Positions 4,955-14,249 of a DNA stretch of 37,898 bases are shown here, in pieces. The notes under the pieces are model-generated. The model ran no database searches, was not told the DNA's origin, and saw only the letters and a program-made list of their open reading frames with translations. Source of the DNA: Bacteroidales bacterium. GTDB taxonomy: Bacteria > Bacteroidota > Bacteroidia > Bacteroidales > UBA932. Positions within the stretch are counted from its first letter, which is position 1; the number at the start of each line of letters is the position of its first letter. The stretch is taken from assembly GCA_017561885.1 (NCBI GenBank), contig JAFZBF010000048.1, forward strand, positions 1 through 37,898, given 5' to 3'. The position numbers and the translations under genes were made by a program.

Positions 4955-6283
4955 ATGGCTAACAAACCCTCATTATCAACCGCGCAACTTTGGAATCTGA
5001 GCTTCGGATTCTTCGGAGTCCAGATCGCCTACGCGCTCCAGAGCGCAAACATCTCGCGCATTTTCGCCACGCTCGGTGCAGACCCGCACCAGCTGAGCTT
5101 TTTCTGGATACTTCCCCCTCTGATGGGAATGATAGTACAACCTCTCATCGGCAAGTGGTCCGACAAGACCTGGTGCCGTCTCGGCCGCCGCAAACCCTAC
5201 CTGCTGGTAGGTGCAATCATAGCGGTGTTCGTGATGGCCTTCCTGCCCAACGCCGGCAGCCTCAACTTCTCGACCCGCCTGCTGCTGGGACTCAACGGAG
5301 CCATGTGGTTCGGCCTCTTCTCCCTCATCTTCCTCGACACCTCCATCAACGTGGCCATGCAGCCCTTCAAGATGATGGTAGGCGATATGGTAAACGAAGA
5401 GCAGAAGACCCGCGCATACAGCATCCAGAGCCTCCTCTGCAACGCAGGTTCGCTGGTGGGCTACCTGCTCCCCATTTTCTTCACCTGGGTGGGCATCGCA
5501 AACACTGCCCCGAAGGGCGTGATTCCTCCTTCAGTGGTATGGAGCTTCTATGTCGGAGCGGCCATACTCATCGCGTGCGTACTATATACATTTGCCAAGG
5601 TAAAGGAATACAACCCCGAGGAATACCGCAGGTACAACGGCACTGCAGCCCCCGAGACTGAGGAGCACCAGGGCTTCGGAAAGCTTCTGGCAAAGGCTCC
5701 CGCCACTTTCTGGACGGTGGGTCTGGTGCAGTTCTTCTGCTGGGCCGCCTTCCTCTTCATGTGGACCTATACCAACGGCGCCATCGCCGCCAACTGCTGG
5801 GGCACCACCGACACTGCATCAGCCGGCTACCAGGCTGCAGGCAACTGGGTGGGAGTCCTCTTCGCCGTGCAGGCCGTAGGTTCCATACTCTGGGCGATCA
5901 TGATTCCCAAGTTCAAGAGCGTAAAGACAGCGTATGTGGTGAGCCTTCTCATCGGAGCCGCCGGTTTCGCAAGCGCCGCTTTCATGCATAACCAGTACGC
6001 TCTCTTCGCAAGCTACCTGCTCATCGGCGCAGCCTGGGCCGCAATGCTTGCACTGCCATTCACGCTGCTCACCAACGCCCTGCAGGGAACCACCCATATG
6101 GGCGCATATCTCGGCCTTTTCAACTGCACCATCTGCCTGCCGCAGATCATCGCAGCAGTCCTCGGCGGACTTCTGCTGAAAGCCCTCGGCGGGAATCAGG
6201 CGATGATGCTGCTCGCAGCAGGAATTCTGCTCTGCTGCGGTGCCGCAGCCGTAAGACTGATCAACACCAAACAAACCAAATAA
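4955..6283 (+). CDS. inner-membrane maltose/maltooligosaccharide transporter (MFS, SLC45/GPH-like)
   Basis: 442 residues, almost all hydrophobic, consistent with twelve membrane helices. The N-terminal segment LWNLSFGFFGVQIAYALQSANISRIF and the loop GKWSDKTWCRLGRRKPYLLVG are typical of Bacteroidetes maltose/maltooligosaccharide transporters related to SLC45 and plant sucrose carriers. It would bring periplasmic maltose or short maltodextrins into the cytoplasm with a cation. It is the first gene of the starch operon, with susC only 7 bases downstream. The start at 4955 fits the family's usual N-terminus. Substrate assignment rests on family resemblance plus the surrounding starch genes. Confidence 0.88.
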   Translation: MANKPSLSTAQLWNLSFGFFGVQIAYALQSANISRIFATLGADPHQLSFFWILPPLMGMIVQPLIGKWSDKTWCRLGRRKPYLLVGAIIAVFVMAFLPNAGSLNFSTRLLLGLNGAMWFGLFSLIFLDTSINVAMQPFKMMVGDMVNEEQKTRAYSIQSLLCNAGSLVGYLLPIFFTWVGIANTAPKGVIPPSVVWSFYVGAAILIACVLYTFAKVKEYNPEEYRRYNGTAAPETEEHQGFGKLLAKAPATFWTVGLVQFFCWAAFLFMWTYTNGAIAANCWGTTDTASAGYQAAGNWVGVLFAVQAVGSILWAIMIPKFKSVKTAYVVSLLIGAAGFASAAFMHNQYALFASYLLIGAAWAAMLALPFTLLTNALQGTTHMGAYLGLFNCTICLPQIIAAVLGGLLLKALGGNQAMMLLAAGILLCCGAAAVRLINTKQTK

Positions 6284-6290
6284 TCATCGT

Positions 6291-9200
6291 ATGAAAAGAA
6301 TCCTAACCATTCTCGCGGTATTCGCAGTTTCCGCTGTGATGTCCGCAAGCGTATTTGCCCAAAGCAGCAAATACGAGGTCAAGGGTGTGATTGTCGATGC
6401 TTTAGGTCCGGTTATCGGAGCCACGGTACTCGAACAGGGTACCACCAACGGAACCTCGACCGATATCGACGGCAATTACAGCCTTATGGTTGGCTCACCC
6501 GATGCAATCGTAGAATTCAGATGCATCGGCTATGCCACCCAGACCTTCAAGGCTTCTGACGTACCGGCAACGGTGACTTTCGTAGAGGACGCTGAATTCC
6601 TCGACGAGGTCGTCGTCATCGGTTACGGTACAGTAAAGAAGAGCGACCTCACCGGTTCCGTGACGGCTCTCAAGCCTGACACGAAAAACAAAGGTGTGGT
6701 TGTCAATCCTCAGGACCTGTTGACCGGTAAGGTTGCCGGTGTGACAGTCACTACCGACGGTGGTGCGCCGGGCGGAGCTTCCAACATCCGTATCCGCGGC
6801 GGTTCATCACTGAACGCTTCCAACAACCCTCTGATCGTCATCGACGGTCTCGCAATCGACAACAACGGAGTAAAGGGTCTGTCTAACGCCCTCTCTCTCG
6901 TGAACCCTGCAGATATCGAGAGCTTCAACGTCCTGAAGGACGCCTCGGCTACCGCAATCTACGGTTCACGCGGATCAAACGGTGTCATCATCATCACCAC
7001 CAAGAAGGGTATCGCCAACCAGGCTCCCAAGCTGACTTATTCCGGTTCTTTCACGGTATCTACCCGCAGAAAGAGCGTAGACGTTCTTGACGGAGACGAG
7101 TACCGCGCTCTCATCAAGAGCCTCTTCGCAGCTGACGATCCCGCAGTCCTCGCAATGGGAAATGCGAACACAGACTGGCAGGACGAGATCTACCGCACAG
7201 CCTACGGTCACGACCACAACCTGACCCTGACCGGCGCTGCCAAGAATCTTCCCTACCGCGTATCTGTAGGTTATACCGGAGAGCAGGGTATCCTGAAGAC
7301 CTCTGACTTCCAGCGTTTCACCGGCTCGCTGAACCTCAACCCGACATTCTTCGACAAGCACCTGACAGTAAACGTCAGCGGCAAGTCCATGGTTGCCTGG
7401 ACCCAGTACGCCAACGGTCGCGCAATCGGCGACGCCATCCGCATGGATCCTACACAGTCGATATATGACAATACATCTGTGGATGCAAGGAACTTCGGAG
7501 GCTACTTCCAGTGGAGAGCCAACAGCGAGTTCAAGGACCCGTCATGGCCTAGCACCTGGGAGCGCAATGCGCCCGCCAACCCCGTCGCTGACCTGGACGA
7601 GAATCTCTTCAGCGACAAGGCCCGTTCTAACGCTTTCATCGGCAGCATCGAGGCTGACTACAAGATCCACGGTTTCGAAGACCTGCACCTGCACCTCAAC
7701 CTTGGCGGCGACCTGTCTTCCGGCAAGCAGACGACTCTCGCTTCAAGGGCCAACCCTTCAAACATCTATTACGGTTACGAAGGATGGGAGCAGATCAACA
7801 AACGCAATTCTTCTCTCACAGCATATGCCCAGTATATAAAGGACATCAACGAGAACCATCACGTTGACATCATGGCCGGTTACGAGTGGCAGCATTTCTG
7901 GAGGGAAGTCTTCACCCAGAACTGGGGCACTTATCCCGAGACAGCTACCACCGGAACTCCCGGATCGAAGTACAACGCATACGACCACACCTACAGGACT
8001 GAGAACTATCTGGTATCATTCCTCGGCAGGGCCAACTACGGATTCCAGGACAAATACCTCCTTACCGGAACCGTACGTTACGACGGATCTTCACGTTTCT
8101 CACAGCACTGGGCCCTGTTCCCTTCATTCGCATTTGCCTGGAGAATCAAGGAAGAGCCGTTCCTGAAGTATTCAGAAGCAGTCAGCGACCTCAAGCTCCG
8201 TCTGGGCTATGGCCAGACCGGTCAGCAGGAAGGTATCGGCGACTACTACTACTTCCCTCTCTACAAGCAGAATGACGGTAACCGCACATACTATCCCATC
8301 ACAGGCAACGGCGTCCTGTACCGTCCGGAGGTTTACAACCTGAACCTCACCTGGGAGACCACCACTACCTACAACGTAGGTCTTGACTTCGGTTTCGCAA
8401 ACCAGCGTTTCACAGGCAGCGTCGACGCATACTACCGTCTGACCACAGACCTTATCAACACCGCCAACGTGGCCGCAGGTTCTACATTCAGGAACCAGCA
8501 GCTCACCAACATCGGTTCACTGGTCAACAAGGGTATCGAGTTCTCATTCGACTGGAAAGCCATACAGACCCGCGACTGGTTCTGGACCATCAGCGGCAAC
8601 GCCACCTACAACCACAACGAGATCACCGAACTCATCGGCGGTGACAAGGATTATTACGTTCCTACAGGCGGCATCTCCGCTGGTACCGGCGGAACCATCC
8701 AGGCCCACGCAGTCGGTCACCCCGCATCATCTTTCCTCGTTTACCAGCAGGTATACGACAAGAACGGCAAACCGCTTGAAGGCGTGGTAGTAGACCGCAA
8801 CGGTGACGGCACGATCTCAGAGAAAGACATGTACTACTTCCACAGTCCCAACGCTCCTCTGACCTTCGGTCTGTCGACCCGTCTCGAGTACAAGAACTGG
8901 GATTTCGGCATGAACTTCCGTGCGAATGTCGGCAACTATGTCTACAATGACCTCTTCGCAGGCCAGGCCAACGTTTCTTACAACGCCCTGTGGGCACAGA
9001 GCACTTATCTCGGAAACCGTCCCAAGGCTTCTCTCGTCAACAACTGGCAGACCTACGACATCGAGGCCACCCACTCTGACATGTACGTCAAGAACGCATC
9101 GTTCCTGAAGTGCGACAACATCACCCTGGGATACAGCTTCGCCAACTTGTTCAGGGGCGGCAATTATGAAGGCATCGGCGGCCGCGTATACGCAACAGCC

Positions 9201-9320
9201 AGCAACGTCTTCTGTATAACCAAGTACGAAGGCATCGACCCTGAGGTATTCGGCGGTATCGACAACAACATCTACCCCCGTCCGTTCTCAGTTGTATTCG
9301 GTGTCAACCTTAACTTCTAA
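6291..9320 (+). CDS. susC: SusC-like TonB-dependent outer-membrane oligosaccharide importer
   Basis: 1009 residues. Signal peptide 1-23 (cleavage after VFA), a carboxypeptidase-regulatory-like beta domain at 28-100 (KGVIVDALGPVIGATV), the conserved EVVVIGYGT stretch at 106-114, a plug to about 235 (RIRGGSSL, NPLIVIDG, ASATAIYGSRGSNGVIIITTKKG), then a TonB-dependent beta barrel ending in the aromatic NLNF. An EF-hand-like loop (DRNGDGTISEKD, near 836-847) is typical of SusC proteins. It imports maltooligosaccharides under the SusD lid using TonB energy. It sits directly before susD (12 bases), and the whole susCDEFG order that follows is that of the Bacteroides starch system, so I use the symbol susC. 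Confidence 0.95.
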   Translation: MKRILTILAVFAVSAVMSASVFAQSSKYEVKGVIVDALGPVIGATVLEQGTTNGTSTDIDGNYSLMVGSPDAIVEFRCIGYATQTFKASDVPATVTFVEDAEFLDEVVVIGYGTVKKSDLTGSVTALKPDTKNKGVVVNPQDLLTGKVAGVTVTTDGGAPGGASNIRIRGGSSLNASNNPLIVIDGLAIDNNGVKGLSNALSLVNPADIESFNVLKDASATAIYGSRGSNGVIIITTKKGIANQAPKLTYSGSFTVSTRRKSVDVLDGDEYRALIKSLFAADDPAVLAMGNANTDWQDEIYRTAYGHDHNLTLTGAAKNLPYRVSVGYTGEQGILKTSDFQRFTGSLNLNPTFFDKHLTVNVSGKSMVAWTQYANGRAIGDAIRMDPTQSIYDNTSVDARNFGGYFQWRANSEFKDPSWPSTWERNAPANPVADLDENLFSDKARSNAFIGSIEADYKIHGFEDLHLHLNLGGDLSSGKQTTLASRANPSNIYYGYEGWEQINKRNSSLTAYAQYIKDINENHHVDIMAGYEWQHFWREVFTQNWGTYPETATTGTPGSKYNAYDHTYRTENYLVSFLGRANYGFQDKYLLTGTVRYDGSSRFSQHWALFPSFAFAWRIKEEPFLKYSEAVSDLKLRLGYGQTGQQEGIGDYYYFPLYKQNDGNRTYYPITGNGVLYRPEVYNLNLTWETTTTYNVGLDFGFANQRFTGSVDAYYRLTTDLINTANVAAGSTFRNQQLTNIGSLVNKGIEFSFDWKAIQTRDWFWTISGNATYNHNEITELIGGDKDYYVPTGGISAGTGGTIQAHAVGHPASSFLVYQQVYDKNGKPLEGVVVDRNGDGTISEKDMYYFHSPNAPLTFGLSTRLEYKNWDFGMNFRANVGNYVYNDLFAGQANVSYNALWAQSTYLGNRPKASLVNNWQTYDIEATHSDMYVKNASFLKCDNITLGYSFANLFRGGNYEGIGGRVYATASNVFCITKYEGIDPEVFGGIDNNIYPRPFSVVFGVNLNF

Positions 9321-9332
9321 TCCGATACGGTC

Positions 9333-10982
9333 ATGAAAAGAAATATCATACATATACTTCTAGGTTCTGCGGCAGCTGTCGTTCTGTCTCTCGGAACCAC
9401 TGCCTGCGTCGGTGATCTGGATGTAACACCCATCGATCCCAACTATCAGGTAATCGATGATGCCGCAACCCTCGACAACCTGTTCAACAAATGCTACGCT
9501 ACCCTCGCCATGGCTGGAAACAGCGACGTGGACGGCGACGTTGACGTGGACGGTATCGACGGTGGTACTTCTGGTTTTGTCCGCCAGATGTGGAACTCTA
9601 ACGAACTCACTTCGGACGAGGCCATCTGCGCCTGGGGCGACGAAGGTATTCCCGGCTTCAACTTCAACTCTTATGACGGTTCGCATCCTATGCTTCGCGG
9701 TTACTACTACCGCCTTTACACCGCCATCACTTACTGCAACCACTACCTCTATATGGCCGAGAAACTCGGAGCCGACGAAGTGAAGGTTGCTGAGATCCGT
9801 TTCCTGCGTGCTCTCGAGTACTACCTTGCACTCGACGGATTCGGCGGCAGGATTCCTTTTGCCAAAGTATTCGACTCTACCGGTGGCAAGGCGCCCCGCG
9901 GCCGCATCAACGAAGACAACTACAGCGGATATGAGATTTACGATTTCATTGAGTCTGAACTTCTCGACATCGAAAACAAGCTCGCTCCCGCACGTGTAGC
10001 TTCAGAAGGCCAGGACGGTTACGGCCGTGTAGACCAGGTTGCAGCCTGGACTCTCCTCACCCGCCTGTATCTGAATTCCGAAGTCTATACCGGCACTCCC
10101 AAATGGGCCAAGGCCAAAGAGTATGCGCAGAAGGTCATCAGTTCTCCTTACAAGCTCTTCACTGACGCACCGGTCAACGGTTACTCAGCTTACGAGCGTC
10201 TGTTCATGGGCAACAACGGCAGCAACGGCGCACAGGTTGAAAGCATCTTCTCGATCATGCAGGACGGTGCCACGACAGCCAGCTGGGGTTGCACCCTGTT
10301 CCTCATCGCATCGACCCACGACGCCAATCTTCCTGCCTGGGGAACTTCCGAGGCATGGGGCGGCAACAGGGCCCTTCCTGAACTTGTCGACAAGTTCTTC
10401 CCCGGCAAGAACGCTCCTCTGGAGACTCTTCCCCGAGACATGAAAGCAGCCGCAGGTGACGACAGGGCATTGTTCGAAAGCGTAGGCAGGACTTACTCTA
10501 TCGACAAGGTCGGTACTTTCGTCAACGGTTTCGCGGTTACCAAGTTCAGCAACATCTACAGCGACGGCGGTTCAACCCACGACTCCCAGTATGTCGACAC
10601 TGATTTCTTCTTCTTCCGTGTCGCCGAAGCATATCTGTCATACGCAGAGGCTGACGCCCGCCTCAACGGAGGCAAGGCCAGCGCCGACGGACTCGAGAAA
10701 ATCAATGCCGTACGTGCACGCGCCCACGCTTCAACCCTCAACGAAGCCAGCCTTGCAACGATCTGCGATGAATGGTCACGCGAATTCTATTTCGAAGGAC
10801 GTCGCCGTTCTGACCTCATCCGTTTCGGCTACTATGGCGGAAATACCAGCTACACCTGGACGTTCAAAGGTTCAGGCGACGTATATGCCGGAACTCCGTT
10901 CCCCGCATACCGCAATATCTTCGCAATTCCCACGACCGATATAGTCGCTAACTCTAACCTTGTACAAAATGCAGGTTACTAA
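9333..10982 (+). CDS. susD: SusD starch-binding outer-membrane lipoprotein
   Basis: 549 residues; lipobox GTTAC places the lipidated cysteine at C25. The mature part follows classical SusD from end to end: DLDVTPIDPN at 28-37, a segment rich in Asp at 65-76, the ELTSDEAICAW block whose W101 aligns with a starch-stacking Trp region of SusD, the RFLRALEYYLALDGFGG helix, PLF-like repeats, and the C-terminal EWSREFYFEGRRRSDLIRFG and FAIPTTDI segments. SusD helices form a lid over SusC and bind helical starch. Odd feature: an 18-base DNA repeat (GACGTGGACGG at 9525 and 9543) lengthens the Asp-rich loop DVDGDVDVDGID, which looks able to bind calcium. High confidence for family; the symbol rests on synteny with susC, susE and susG. 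Confidence 0.94.
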   Translation: MKRNIIHILLGSAAAVVLSLGTTACVGDLDVTPIDPNYQVIDDAATLDNLFNKCYATLAMAGNSDVDGDVDVDGIDGGTSGFVRQMWNSNELTSDEAICAWGDEGIPGFNFNSYDGSHPMLRGYYYRLYTAITYCNHYLYMAEKLGADEVKVAEIRFLRALEYYLALDGFGGRIPFAKVFDSTGGKAPRGRINEDNYSGYEIYDFIESELLDIENKLAPARVASEGQDGYGRVDQVAAWTLLTRLYLNSEVYTGTPKWAKAKEYAQKVISSPYKLFTDAPVNGYSAYERLFMGNNGSNGAQVESIFSIMQDGATTASWGCTLFLIASTHDANLPAWGTSEAWGGNRALPELVDKFFPGKNAPLETLPRDMKAAAGDDRALFESVGRTYSIDKVGTFVNGFAVTKFSNIYSDGGSTHDSQYVDTDFFFFRVAEAYLSYAEADARLNGGKASADGLEKINAVRARAHASTLNEASLATICDEWSREFYFEGRRRSDLIRFGYYGGNTSYTWTFKGSGDVYAGTPFPAYRNIFAIPTTDIVANSNLVQNAGY

Positions 10983-10995
10983 CAGACTTGAGACA

Positions 10996-12135
10996 ATGAA
11001 AAGATTACTTAACATAGCGGCAGCGGTCCTGTGCCTGTGCACGCTGGCTTCCTGCGAGGATTTCAGAGAGATAGTCACTCTCCAGGATCCCACGACCTTC
11101 GTGCTCAACACACCCGCATTTGCCAACTGCAACTATGACCTCGACAACTCCGACGTCGTAGTGCTGACTTGCTCTCAACCCGACTTCGGTTTCACGGCAC
11201 CGGTGCTTTACACAGTACAGGTTTCTCTTGAAAACGATTTTGTGACCGAAGGCAAGTATGAGACCTTCAGCATGTCTTCATCTACCGCCCGCATCGAAGT
11301 GCCGGCTGACGAGTTCGCGGCTTTCGTAACTTCGCTCAGCGGCAAAGATGAAGCTGCCTTCCCCATTACCGAAAAGGTGTATGTAAGAGCTATCGCAAAG
11401 GTAAAGAACACCGATGTCAGCATCGCTTCCAACGTGGTTACGCTCAATTATGTCACCACCAGCTTCGCTCTTCCTCCTGTTGAATTCAAGGACCAGATCT
11501 TCGTGGTCGGTGCAAACATCGGCAAACCTTGGGGCACATGGAAACCCGTAGCACCTGTTTACGGCATGCCCGGCGAGTATTACACTCTCGTATACAACGG
11601 CGGCGGCAACGACAACGGCCTCAAGTGGGGCGAAGCAGAAGCTGACTGGAGAGGCTACAGCGCTCTCACCAAGATCACTGACAATGCAGGAGCCGGCATC
11701 AGCCAGAAAGCTGATGACGACAACCTCATCTTCGCCAACCCCGGCTGGTATGTCCTCCATTTCGAAGCCAAGATCGTCGGCCAGAAGATCGAATACGCCC
11801 TGACTGTAGAAGTCGGCCGCGCATTCATCATCGGTGCCTGCGCAAACGGCGAATGGAACGGCGGCGACGCCAACTGGGAGATGATACCCGGCGATGACGG
11901 AATCCACGTATCGCCTGCATTCGTCGGCGGCGGAGAACTCCGTGCATACATCCTCGTTCCCGGTCTTGACTGGTGGCGTACCGAATTCACCCTTTACAAA
12001 GGAAACCTCTTCTTCCGTAACGTCGACATCCCGAACAACTGGGCTGAAAACGTAGGACCTGCATATTCCGTTCAAGGCGCAGAAGGCCAGAAACTGTATG
12101 TGGACTTCAACTTCAACACCGGAGAGGTCAAATAA
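10996..12135 (+). CDS. susE: SusE-like starch-binding surface lipoprotein
   Basis: 379 residues from ATG 10996, chosen because it starts the lipoprotein signal MKRLLNIAAAVLCLCTLASC (C20) and clears the susD stop by 13 bases; an earlier in-frame ATG lies inside susD. After the signal is an Ig-like SusE N-terminal domain (about 25-155: TVQVSLENDF, YVRAIAKVKNT) followed by two carbohydrate-binding modules (about 167-272, starting QIFVVGANIGKPWGTW, and 274-379, starting RAFIIGACANGEW with DWWRTEFTLYKG). Tryptophans in each module are the likely starch platforms. This matches the two-module layout of Bacteroides SusE. It holds starch at the cell surface and tunes the size of imported oligosaccharides. 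Confidence 0.88.
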   Translation: MKRLLNIAAAVLCLCTLASCEDFREIVTLQDPTTFVLNTPAFANCNYDLDNSDVVVLTCSQPDFGFTAPVLYTVQVSLENDFVTEGKYETFSMSSSTARIEVPADEFAAFVTSLSGKDEAAFPITEKVYVRAIAKVKNTDVSIASNVVTLNYVTTSFALPPVEFKDQIFVVGANIGKPWGTWKPVAPVYGMPGEYYTLVYNGGGNDNGLKWGEAEADWRGYSALTKITDNAGAGISQKADDDNLIFANPGWYVLHFEAKIVGQKIEYALTVEVGRAFIIGACANGEWNGGDANWEMIPGDDGIHVSPAFVGGGELRAYILVPGLDWWRTEFTLYKGNLFFRNVDIPNNWAENVGPAYSVQGAEGQKLYVDFNFNTGEVK

Positions 12136-12147
12136 AACTGAAGCATT

Positions 12148-14196
12148 ATGAAGAAATTACTTTATATAATGATTGCCGCCGCCCTCGCGGTTACCGCTTG
12201 TGAGGAACCGTTCGAGCCGGCAGCCGATCCGCAGGCATATCCTCAGGAGGATGCCCGCTCTCTCCCTGATGCCTTCACTGTAAGTCCCGTGGCAAGCATC
12301 GACCTTGCAAAGGTGACTGACGAGCTTGTTTCCGTTGCAAAGCTGGGGACATCTCCCCTTCCGGAAGATGCATCCTTCGGTCCTTTCACTGTTGTGATTG
12401 ACGGAACTGTGAAACTCGCAGCTGACGAGAACCTCAAGGTCAAGAAGGCCGAACTGCAGGAAGCTGTCGCCGACCTCTTCGGCCTCAAGCCCGTACCCCG
12501 TACGATGAAGGCCGTCGTGAACAGTTCTGTCCAGATTGAAGGCCAGGGCTTCAAACTCGCATCAAACGAGTTTGAACTTATCGTAGCTCCCGAAGCACCC
12601 GTCTTTGACGAGCATTATTATTACATCGGAGCCGCCAACGGCTGGGACAACACCGACAAGAGCTATGAGCTGAAAAACGCCAGCGGCAGCGATTTCTACG
12701 ATGATCCCGTTATCAGGGTAACCATCCCCGCACCTGTCGACAATGACGGCAACCGCATCGACAACTGGTTCAAGATTGCCCCGGGCGTAGCATATGAGTC
12801 AGAAAACTTCTGGGACAACATCTTCATCGGAGCCGCCGAGAACGGTGAAAGCGCTTATGAAGGCAAGTTCCTGATGGCCCACAATGACGTAGTCGGCGCT
12901 TTCAATATCGGTCCCGCTTCAGAGGAAGCCGTCTACTACAATATCCAGATCAACCTTCTCGATCAGACCTACTCTGTTAAGGTTCTCAATTTCCCTGACA
13001 ACCTCTATATGGTAGGTACTGATTTCGGCGGTTGGAACTGGGGCGATGACGGAGTCGTATCTCTGACCCAGGTTCTCCACAATCCCGACTGGGGTGCTGA
13101 AGCCGAGGGTCAGTTCTGGACCATCCGCTACCTGACTGCCGGCCACGGCGTTAAATTCAACAAGAACCGTGACTGGGACGGCGGTCAGTTCGGCGCCCTG
13201 GGAATCAACGACGGATTCTATAATGACGGCGACGGCAACCTCTGCGTCGAGGAAGACGGAATCTACCTGATTCACATCGACCTCAAGCGTGATATGCTTC
13301 ACGTAGAACCGGCCCGCGTATACGGTATCGGCGACTGCTTCGGCGGCTGGAACACCGCTATGGACGACGCTCTCTTCCAGGCTGACGGCAAGACATTGAA
13401 AGCTACCGTCAAGAATACGGGCGAGATCCGTATGTATGTAGAATCTTCTATCGCCACCAGCGACTGGTGGACCCGTGAATTCGTATTCTTCGACGGCAAG
13501 ATCGCTTACCGCGGCAACGCCGGCGACCAGGACAGGGTCAAGGTTCTCAAGGACCAGACCGTATTCCTTGACTTCAACGCAGGTACTGCCGAAGTCAAAG
13601 GTGAAGGTGAAGCTCCGACTCTTCCCGAGAATATGTATCTCATCGGCGAAGGTGTAGGCGGCTGGGACTGGGGCGCAAATGCCGTAGATATGATTCCTGT
13701 AGCCACAAAAGCCGGACAATTCTGGGCAATCCGCTACATTGAGGCTGGAAAGGGCTTCAAGTTCAACTCCAAGAAAGAGTGGGGCGGAGATTTCCATAGC
13801 CTTGACACCAATGAAGGCTATACAGTTAGTGACGGCAACTGCTATGTCGATGCAGACGGCGTCTATATGGTCTACGTAGACGTTGAAAACAGCAAGGTAT
13901 GCGTAGAGCCTGCCCAAGTCTTCGGTATCGGCGACTGCTTCGGCGGATGGGGTTCCGACCCTGTCGCTTTCACCGTTGAAGGCGACAAGGTAATCGGCAC
14001 GACCACCGGCACAGGTGAGATCCGTATGTACGCCACATCGTCTATCCAGACTTCAGACTGGTGGACCCGCGAGTTTGTATTCTTCGACGGCAAGATCGCT
14101 TATCGCGGTGCCGGCGGAGACCAGGATCGCGTGACAGTTGATGCCGGCAAGAAAGTCACCCTTGACTTCAATGCAGGTACTGCAACCGTAGAATAA
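12148..14196 (+). CDS. susF: SusF-like multi-module starch-binding lipoprotein, expanded by duplication
   Basis: 682 residues; lipobox AVTAC gives C18. A SusE/SusF N-terminal Ig-like domain (about 40-148) is followed by five module-like segments: I (155-282, HYYYIGAANGWDN), IIa (284-389, NLYMVGTDFGGWNWG), IIb (390-484, VYGIGDCFGGW ... SDWWTREFVFFDG), IIIa (495-589, NMYLIGEGVGGWDWG) and IIIb (590-682, VFGIGDCFGGW ... SDWWTREFVFFDG). Segment pair III is a tandem copy of pair II. As I recall, Bacteroides thetaiotaomicron SusF has three such modules and about 485 residues, so this one is longer by the duplicated pair. Each module carries paired tryptophans for starch. It has no enzymatic role. 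The symbol is by position and architecture. Confidence 0.87.
   Translation: MKKLLYIMIAAALAVTACEEPFEPAADPQAYPQEDARSLPDAFTVSPVASIDLAKVTDELVSVAKLGTSPLPEDASFGPFTVVIDGTVKLAADENLKVKKAELQEAVADLFGLKPVPRTMKAVVNSSVQIEGQGFKLASNEFELIVAPEAPVFDEHYYYIGAANGWDNTDKSYELKNASGSDFYDDPVIRVTIPAPVDNDGNRIDNWFKIAPGVAYESENFWDNIFIGAAENGESAYEGKFLMAHNDVVGAFNIGPASEEAVYYNIQINLLDQTYSVKVLNFPDNLYMVGTDFGGWNWGDDGVVSLTQVLHNPDWGAEAEGQFWTIRYLTAGHGVKFNKNRDWDGGQFGALGINDGFYNDGDGNLCVEEDGIYLIHIDLKRDMLHVEPARVYGIGDCFGGWNTAMDDALFQADGKTLKATVKNTGEIRMYVESSIATSDWWTREFVFFDGKIAYRGNAGDQDRVKVLKDQTVFLDFNAGTAEVKGEGEAPTLPENMYLIGEGVGGWDWGANAVDMIPVATKAGQFWAIRYIEAGKGFKFNSKKEWGGDFHSLDTNEGYTVSDGNCYVDADGVYMVYVDVENSKVCVEPAQVFGIGDCFGGWGSDPVAFTVEGDKVIGTTTGTGEIRMYATSSIQTSDWWTREFVFFDGKIAYRGAGGDQDRVTVDAGKKVTLDFNAGTATVE
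12997..14196 (+). repeat. tandem duplication inside susF
   Basis: Bases 12997-13599 (residues 284-484) and 13630-14196 (495-682) encode the same two-module unit. The second half is closest: GGTATCGGCGACTGCTTCGG occurs at about 13324 and again at about 13924, and the stretch coding SDWWTREFVFFDGKIAYRG differs only at a few synonymous positions. This indicates a fairly recent unequal exchange or ongoing homogenisation. Confidence 0.8.
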
Positions 14197-14205
14197 ACCT
14201 TTTGG

Positions 14206-14231
14206 CCGGGAGTCCCTGACCGGACTCCCGG
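14206..14231 (+). promoter_or_regulatory. strong hairpin between susF and susG
   Basis: CCGGGAGTCC (14206-14215) and GGACTCCCGG (14222-14231) form a perfect 10-base-pair stem with a six-base loop, in the only sizeable gap (53 bases) inside the susC-susB stretch. The following bases (TTACTAATTT) lack a T run, so full termination is unlikely. It more likely protects the 3' end of the abundant susCDEF message or partially uncouples susG. Confidence 0.6.
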
Positions 14232-14249
14232 TTACTAATTTCCTGAATC

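Noticed and set aside
12919..13917. 332-codon frame on the minus strand
   Set aside because: Shadow of the susF repeats; high GC at third positions keeps the opposite frame open.
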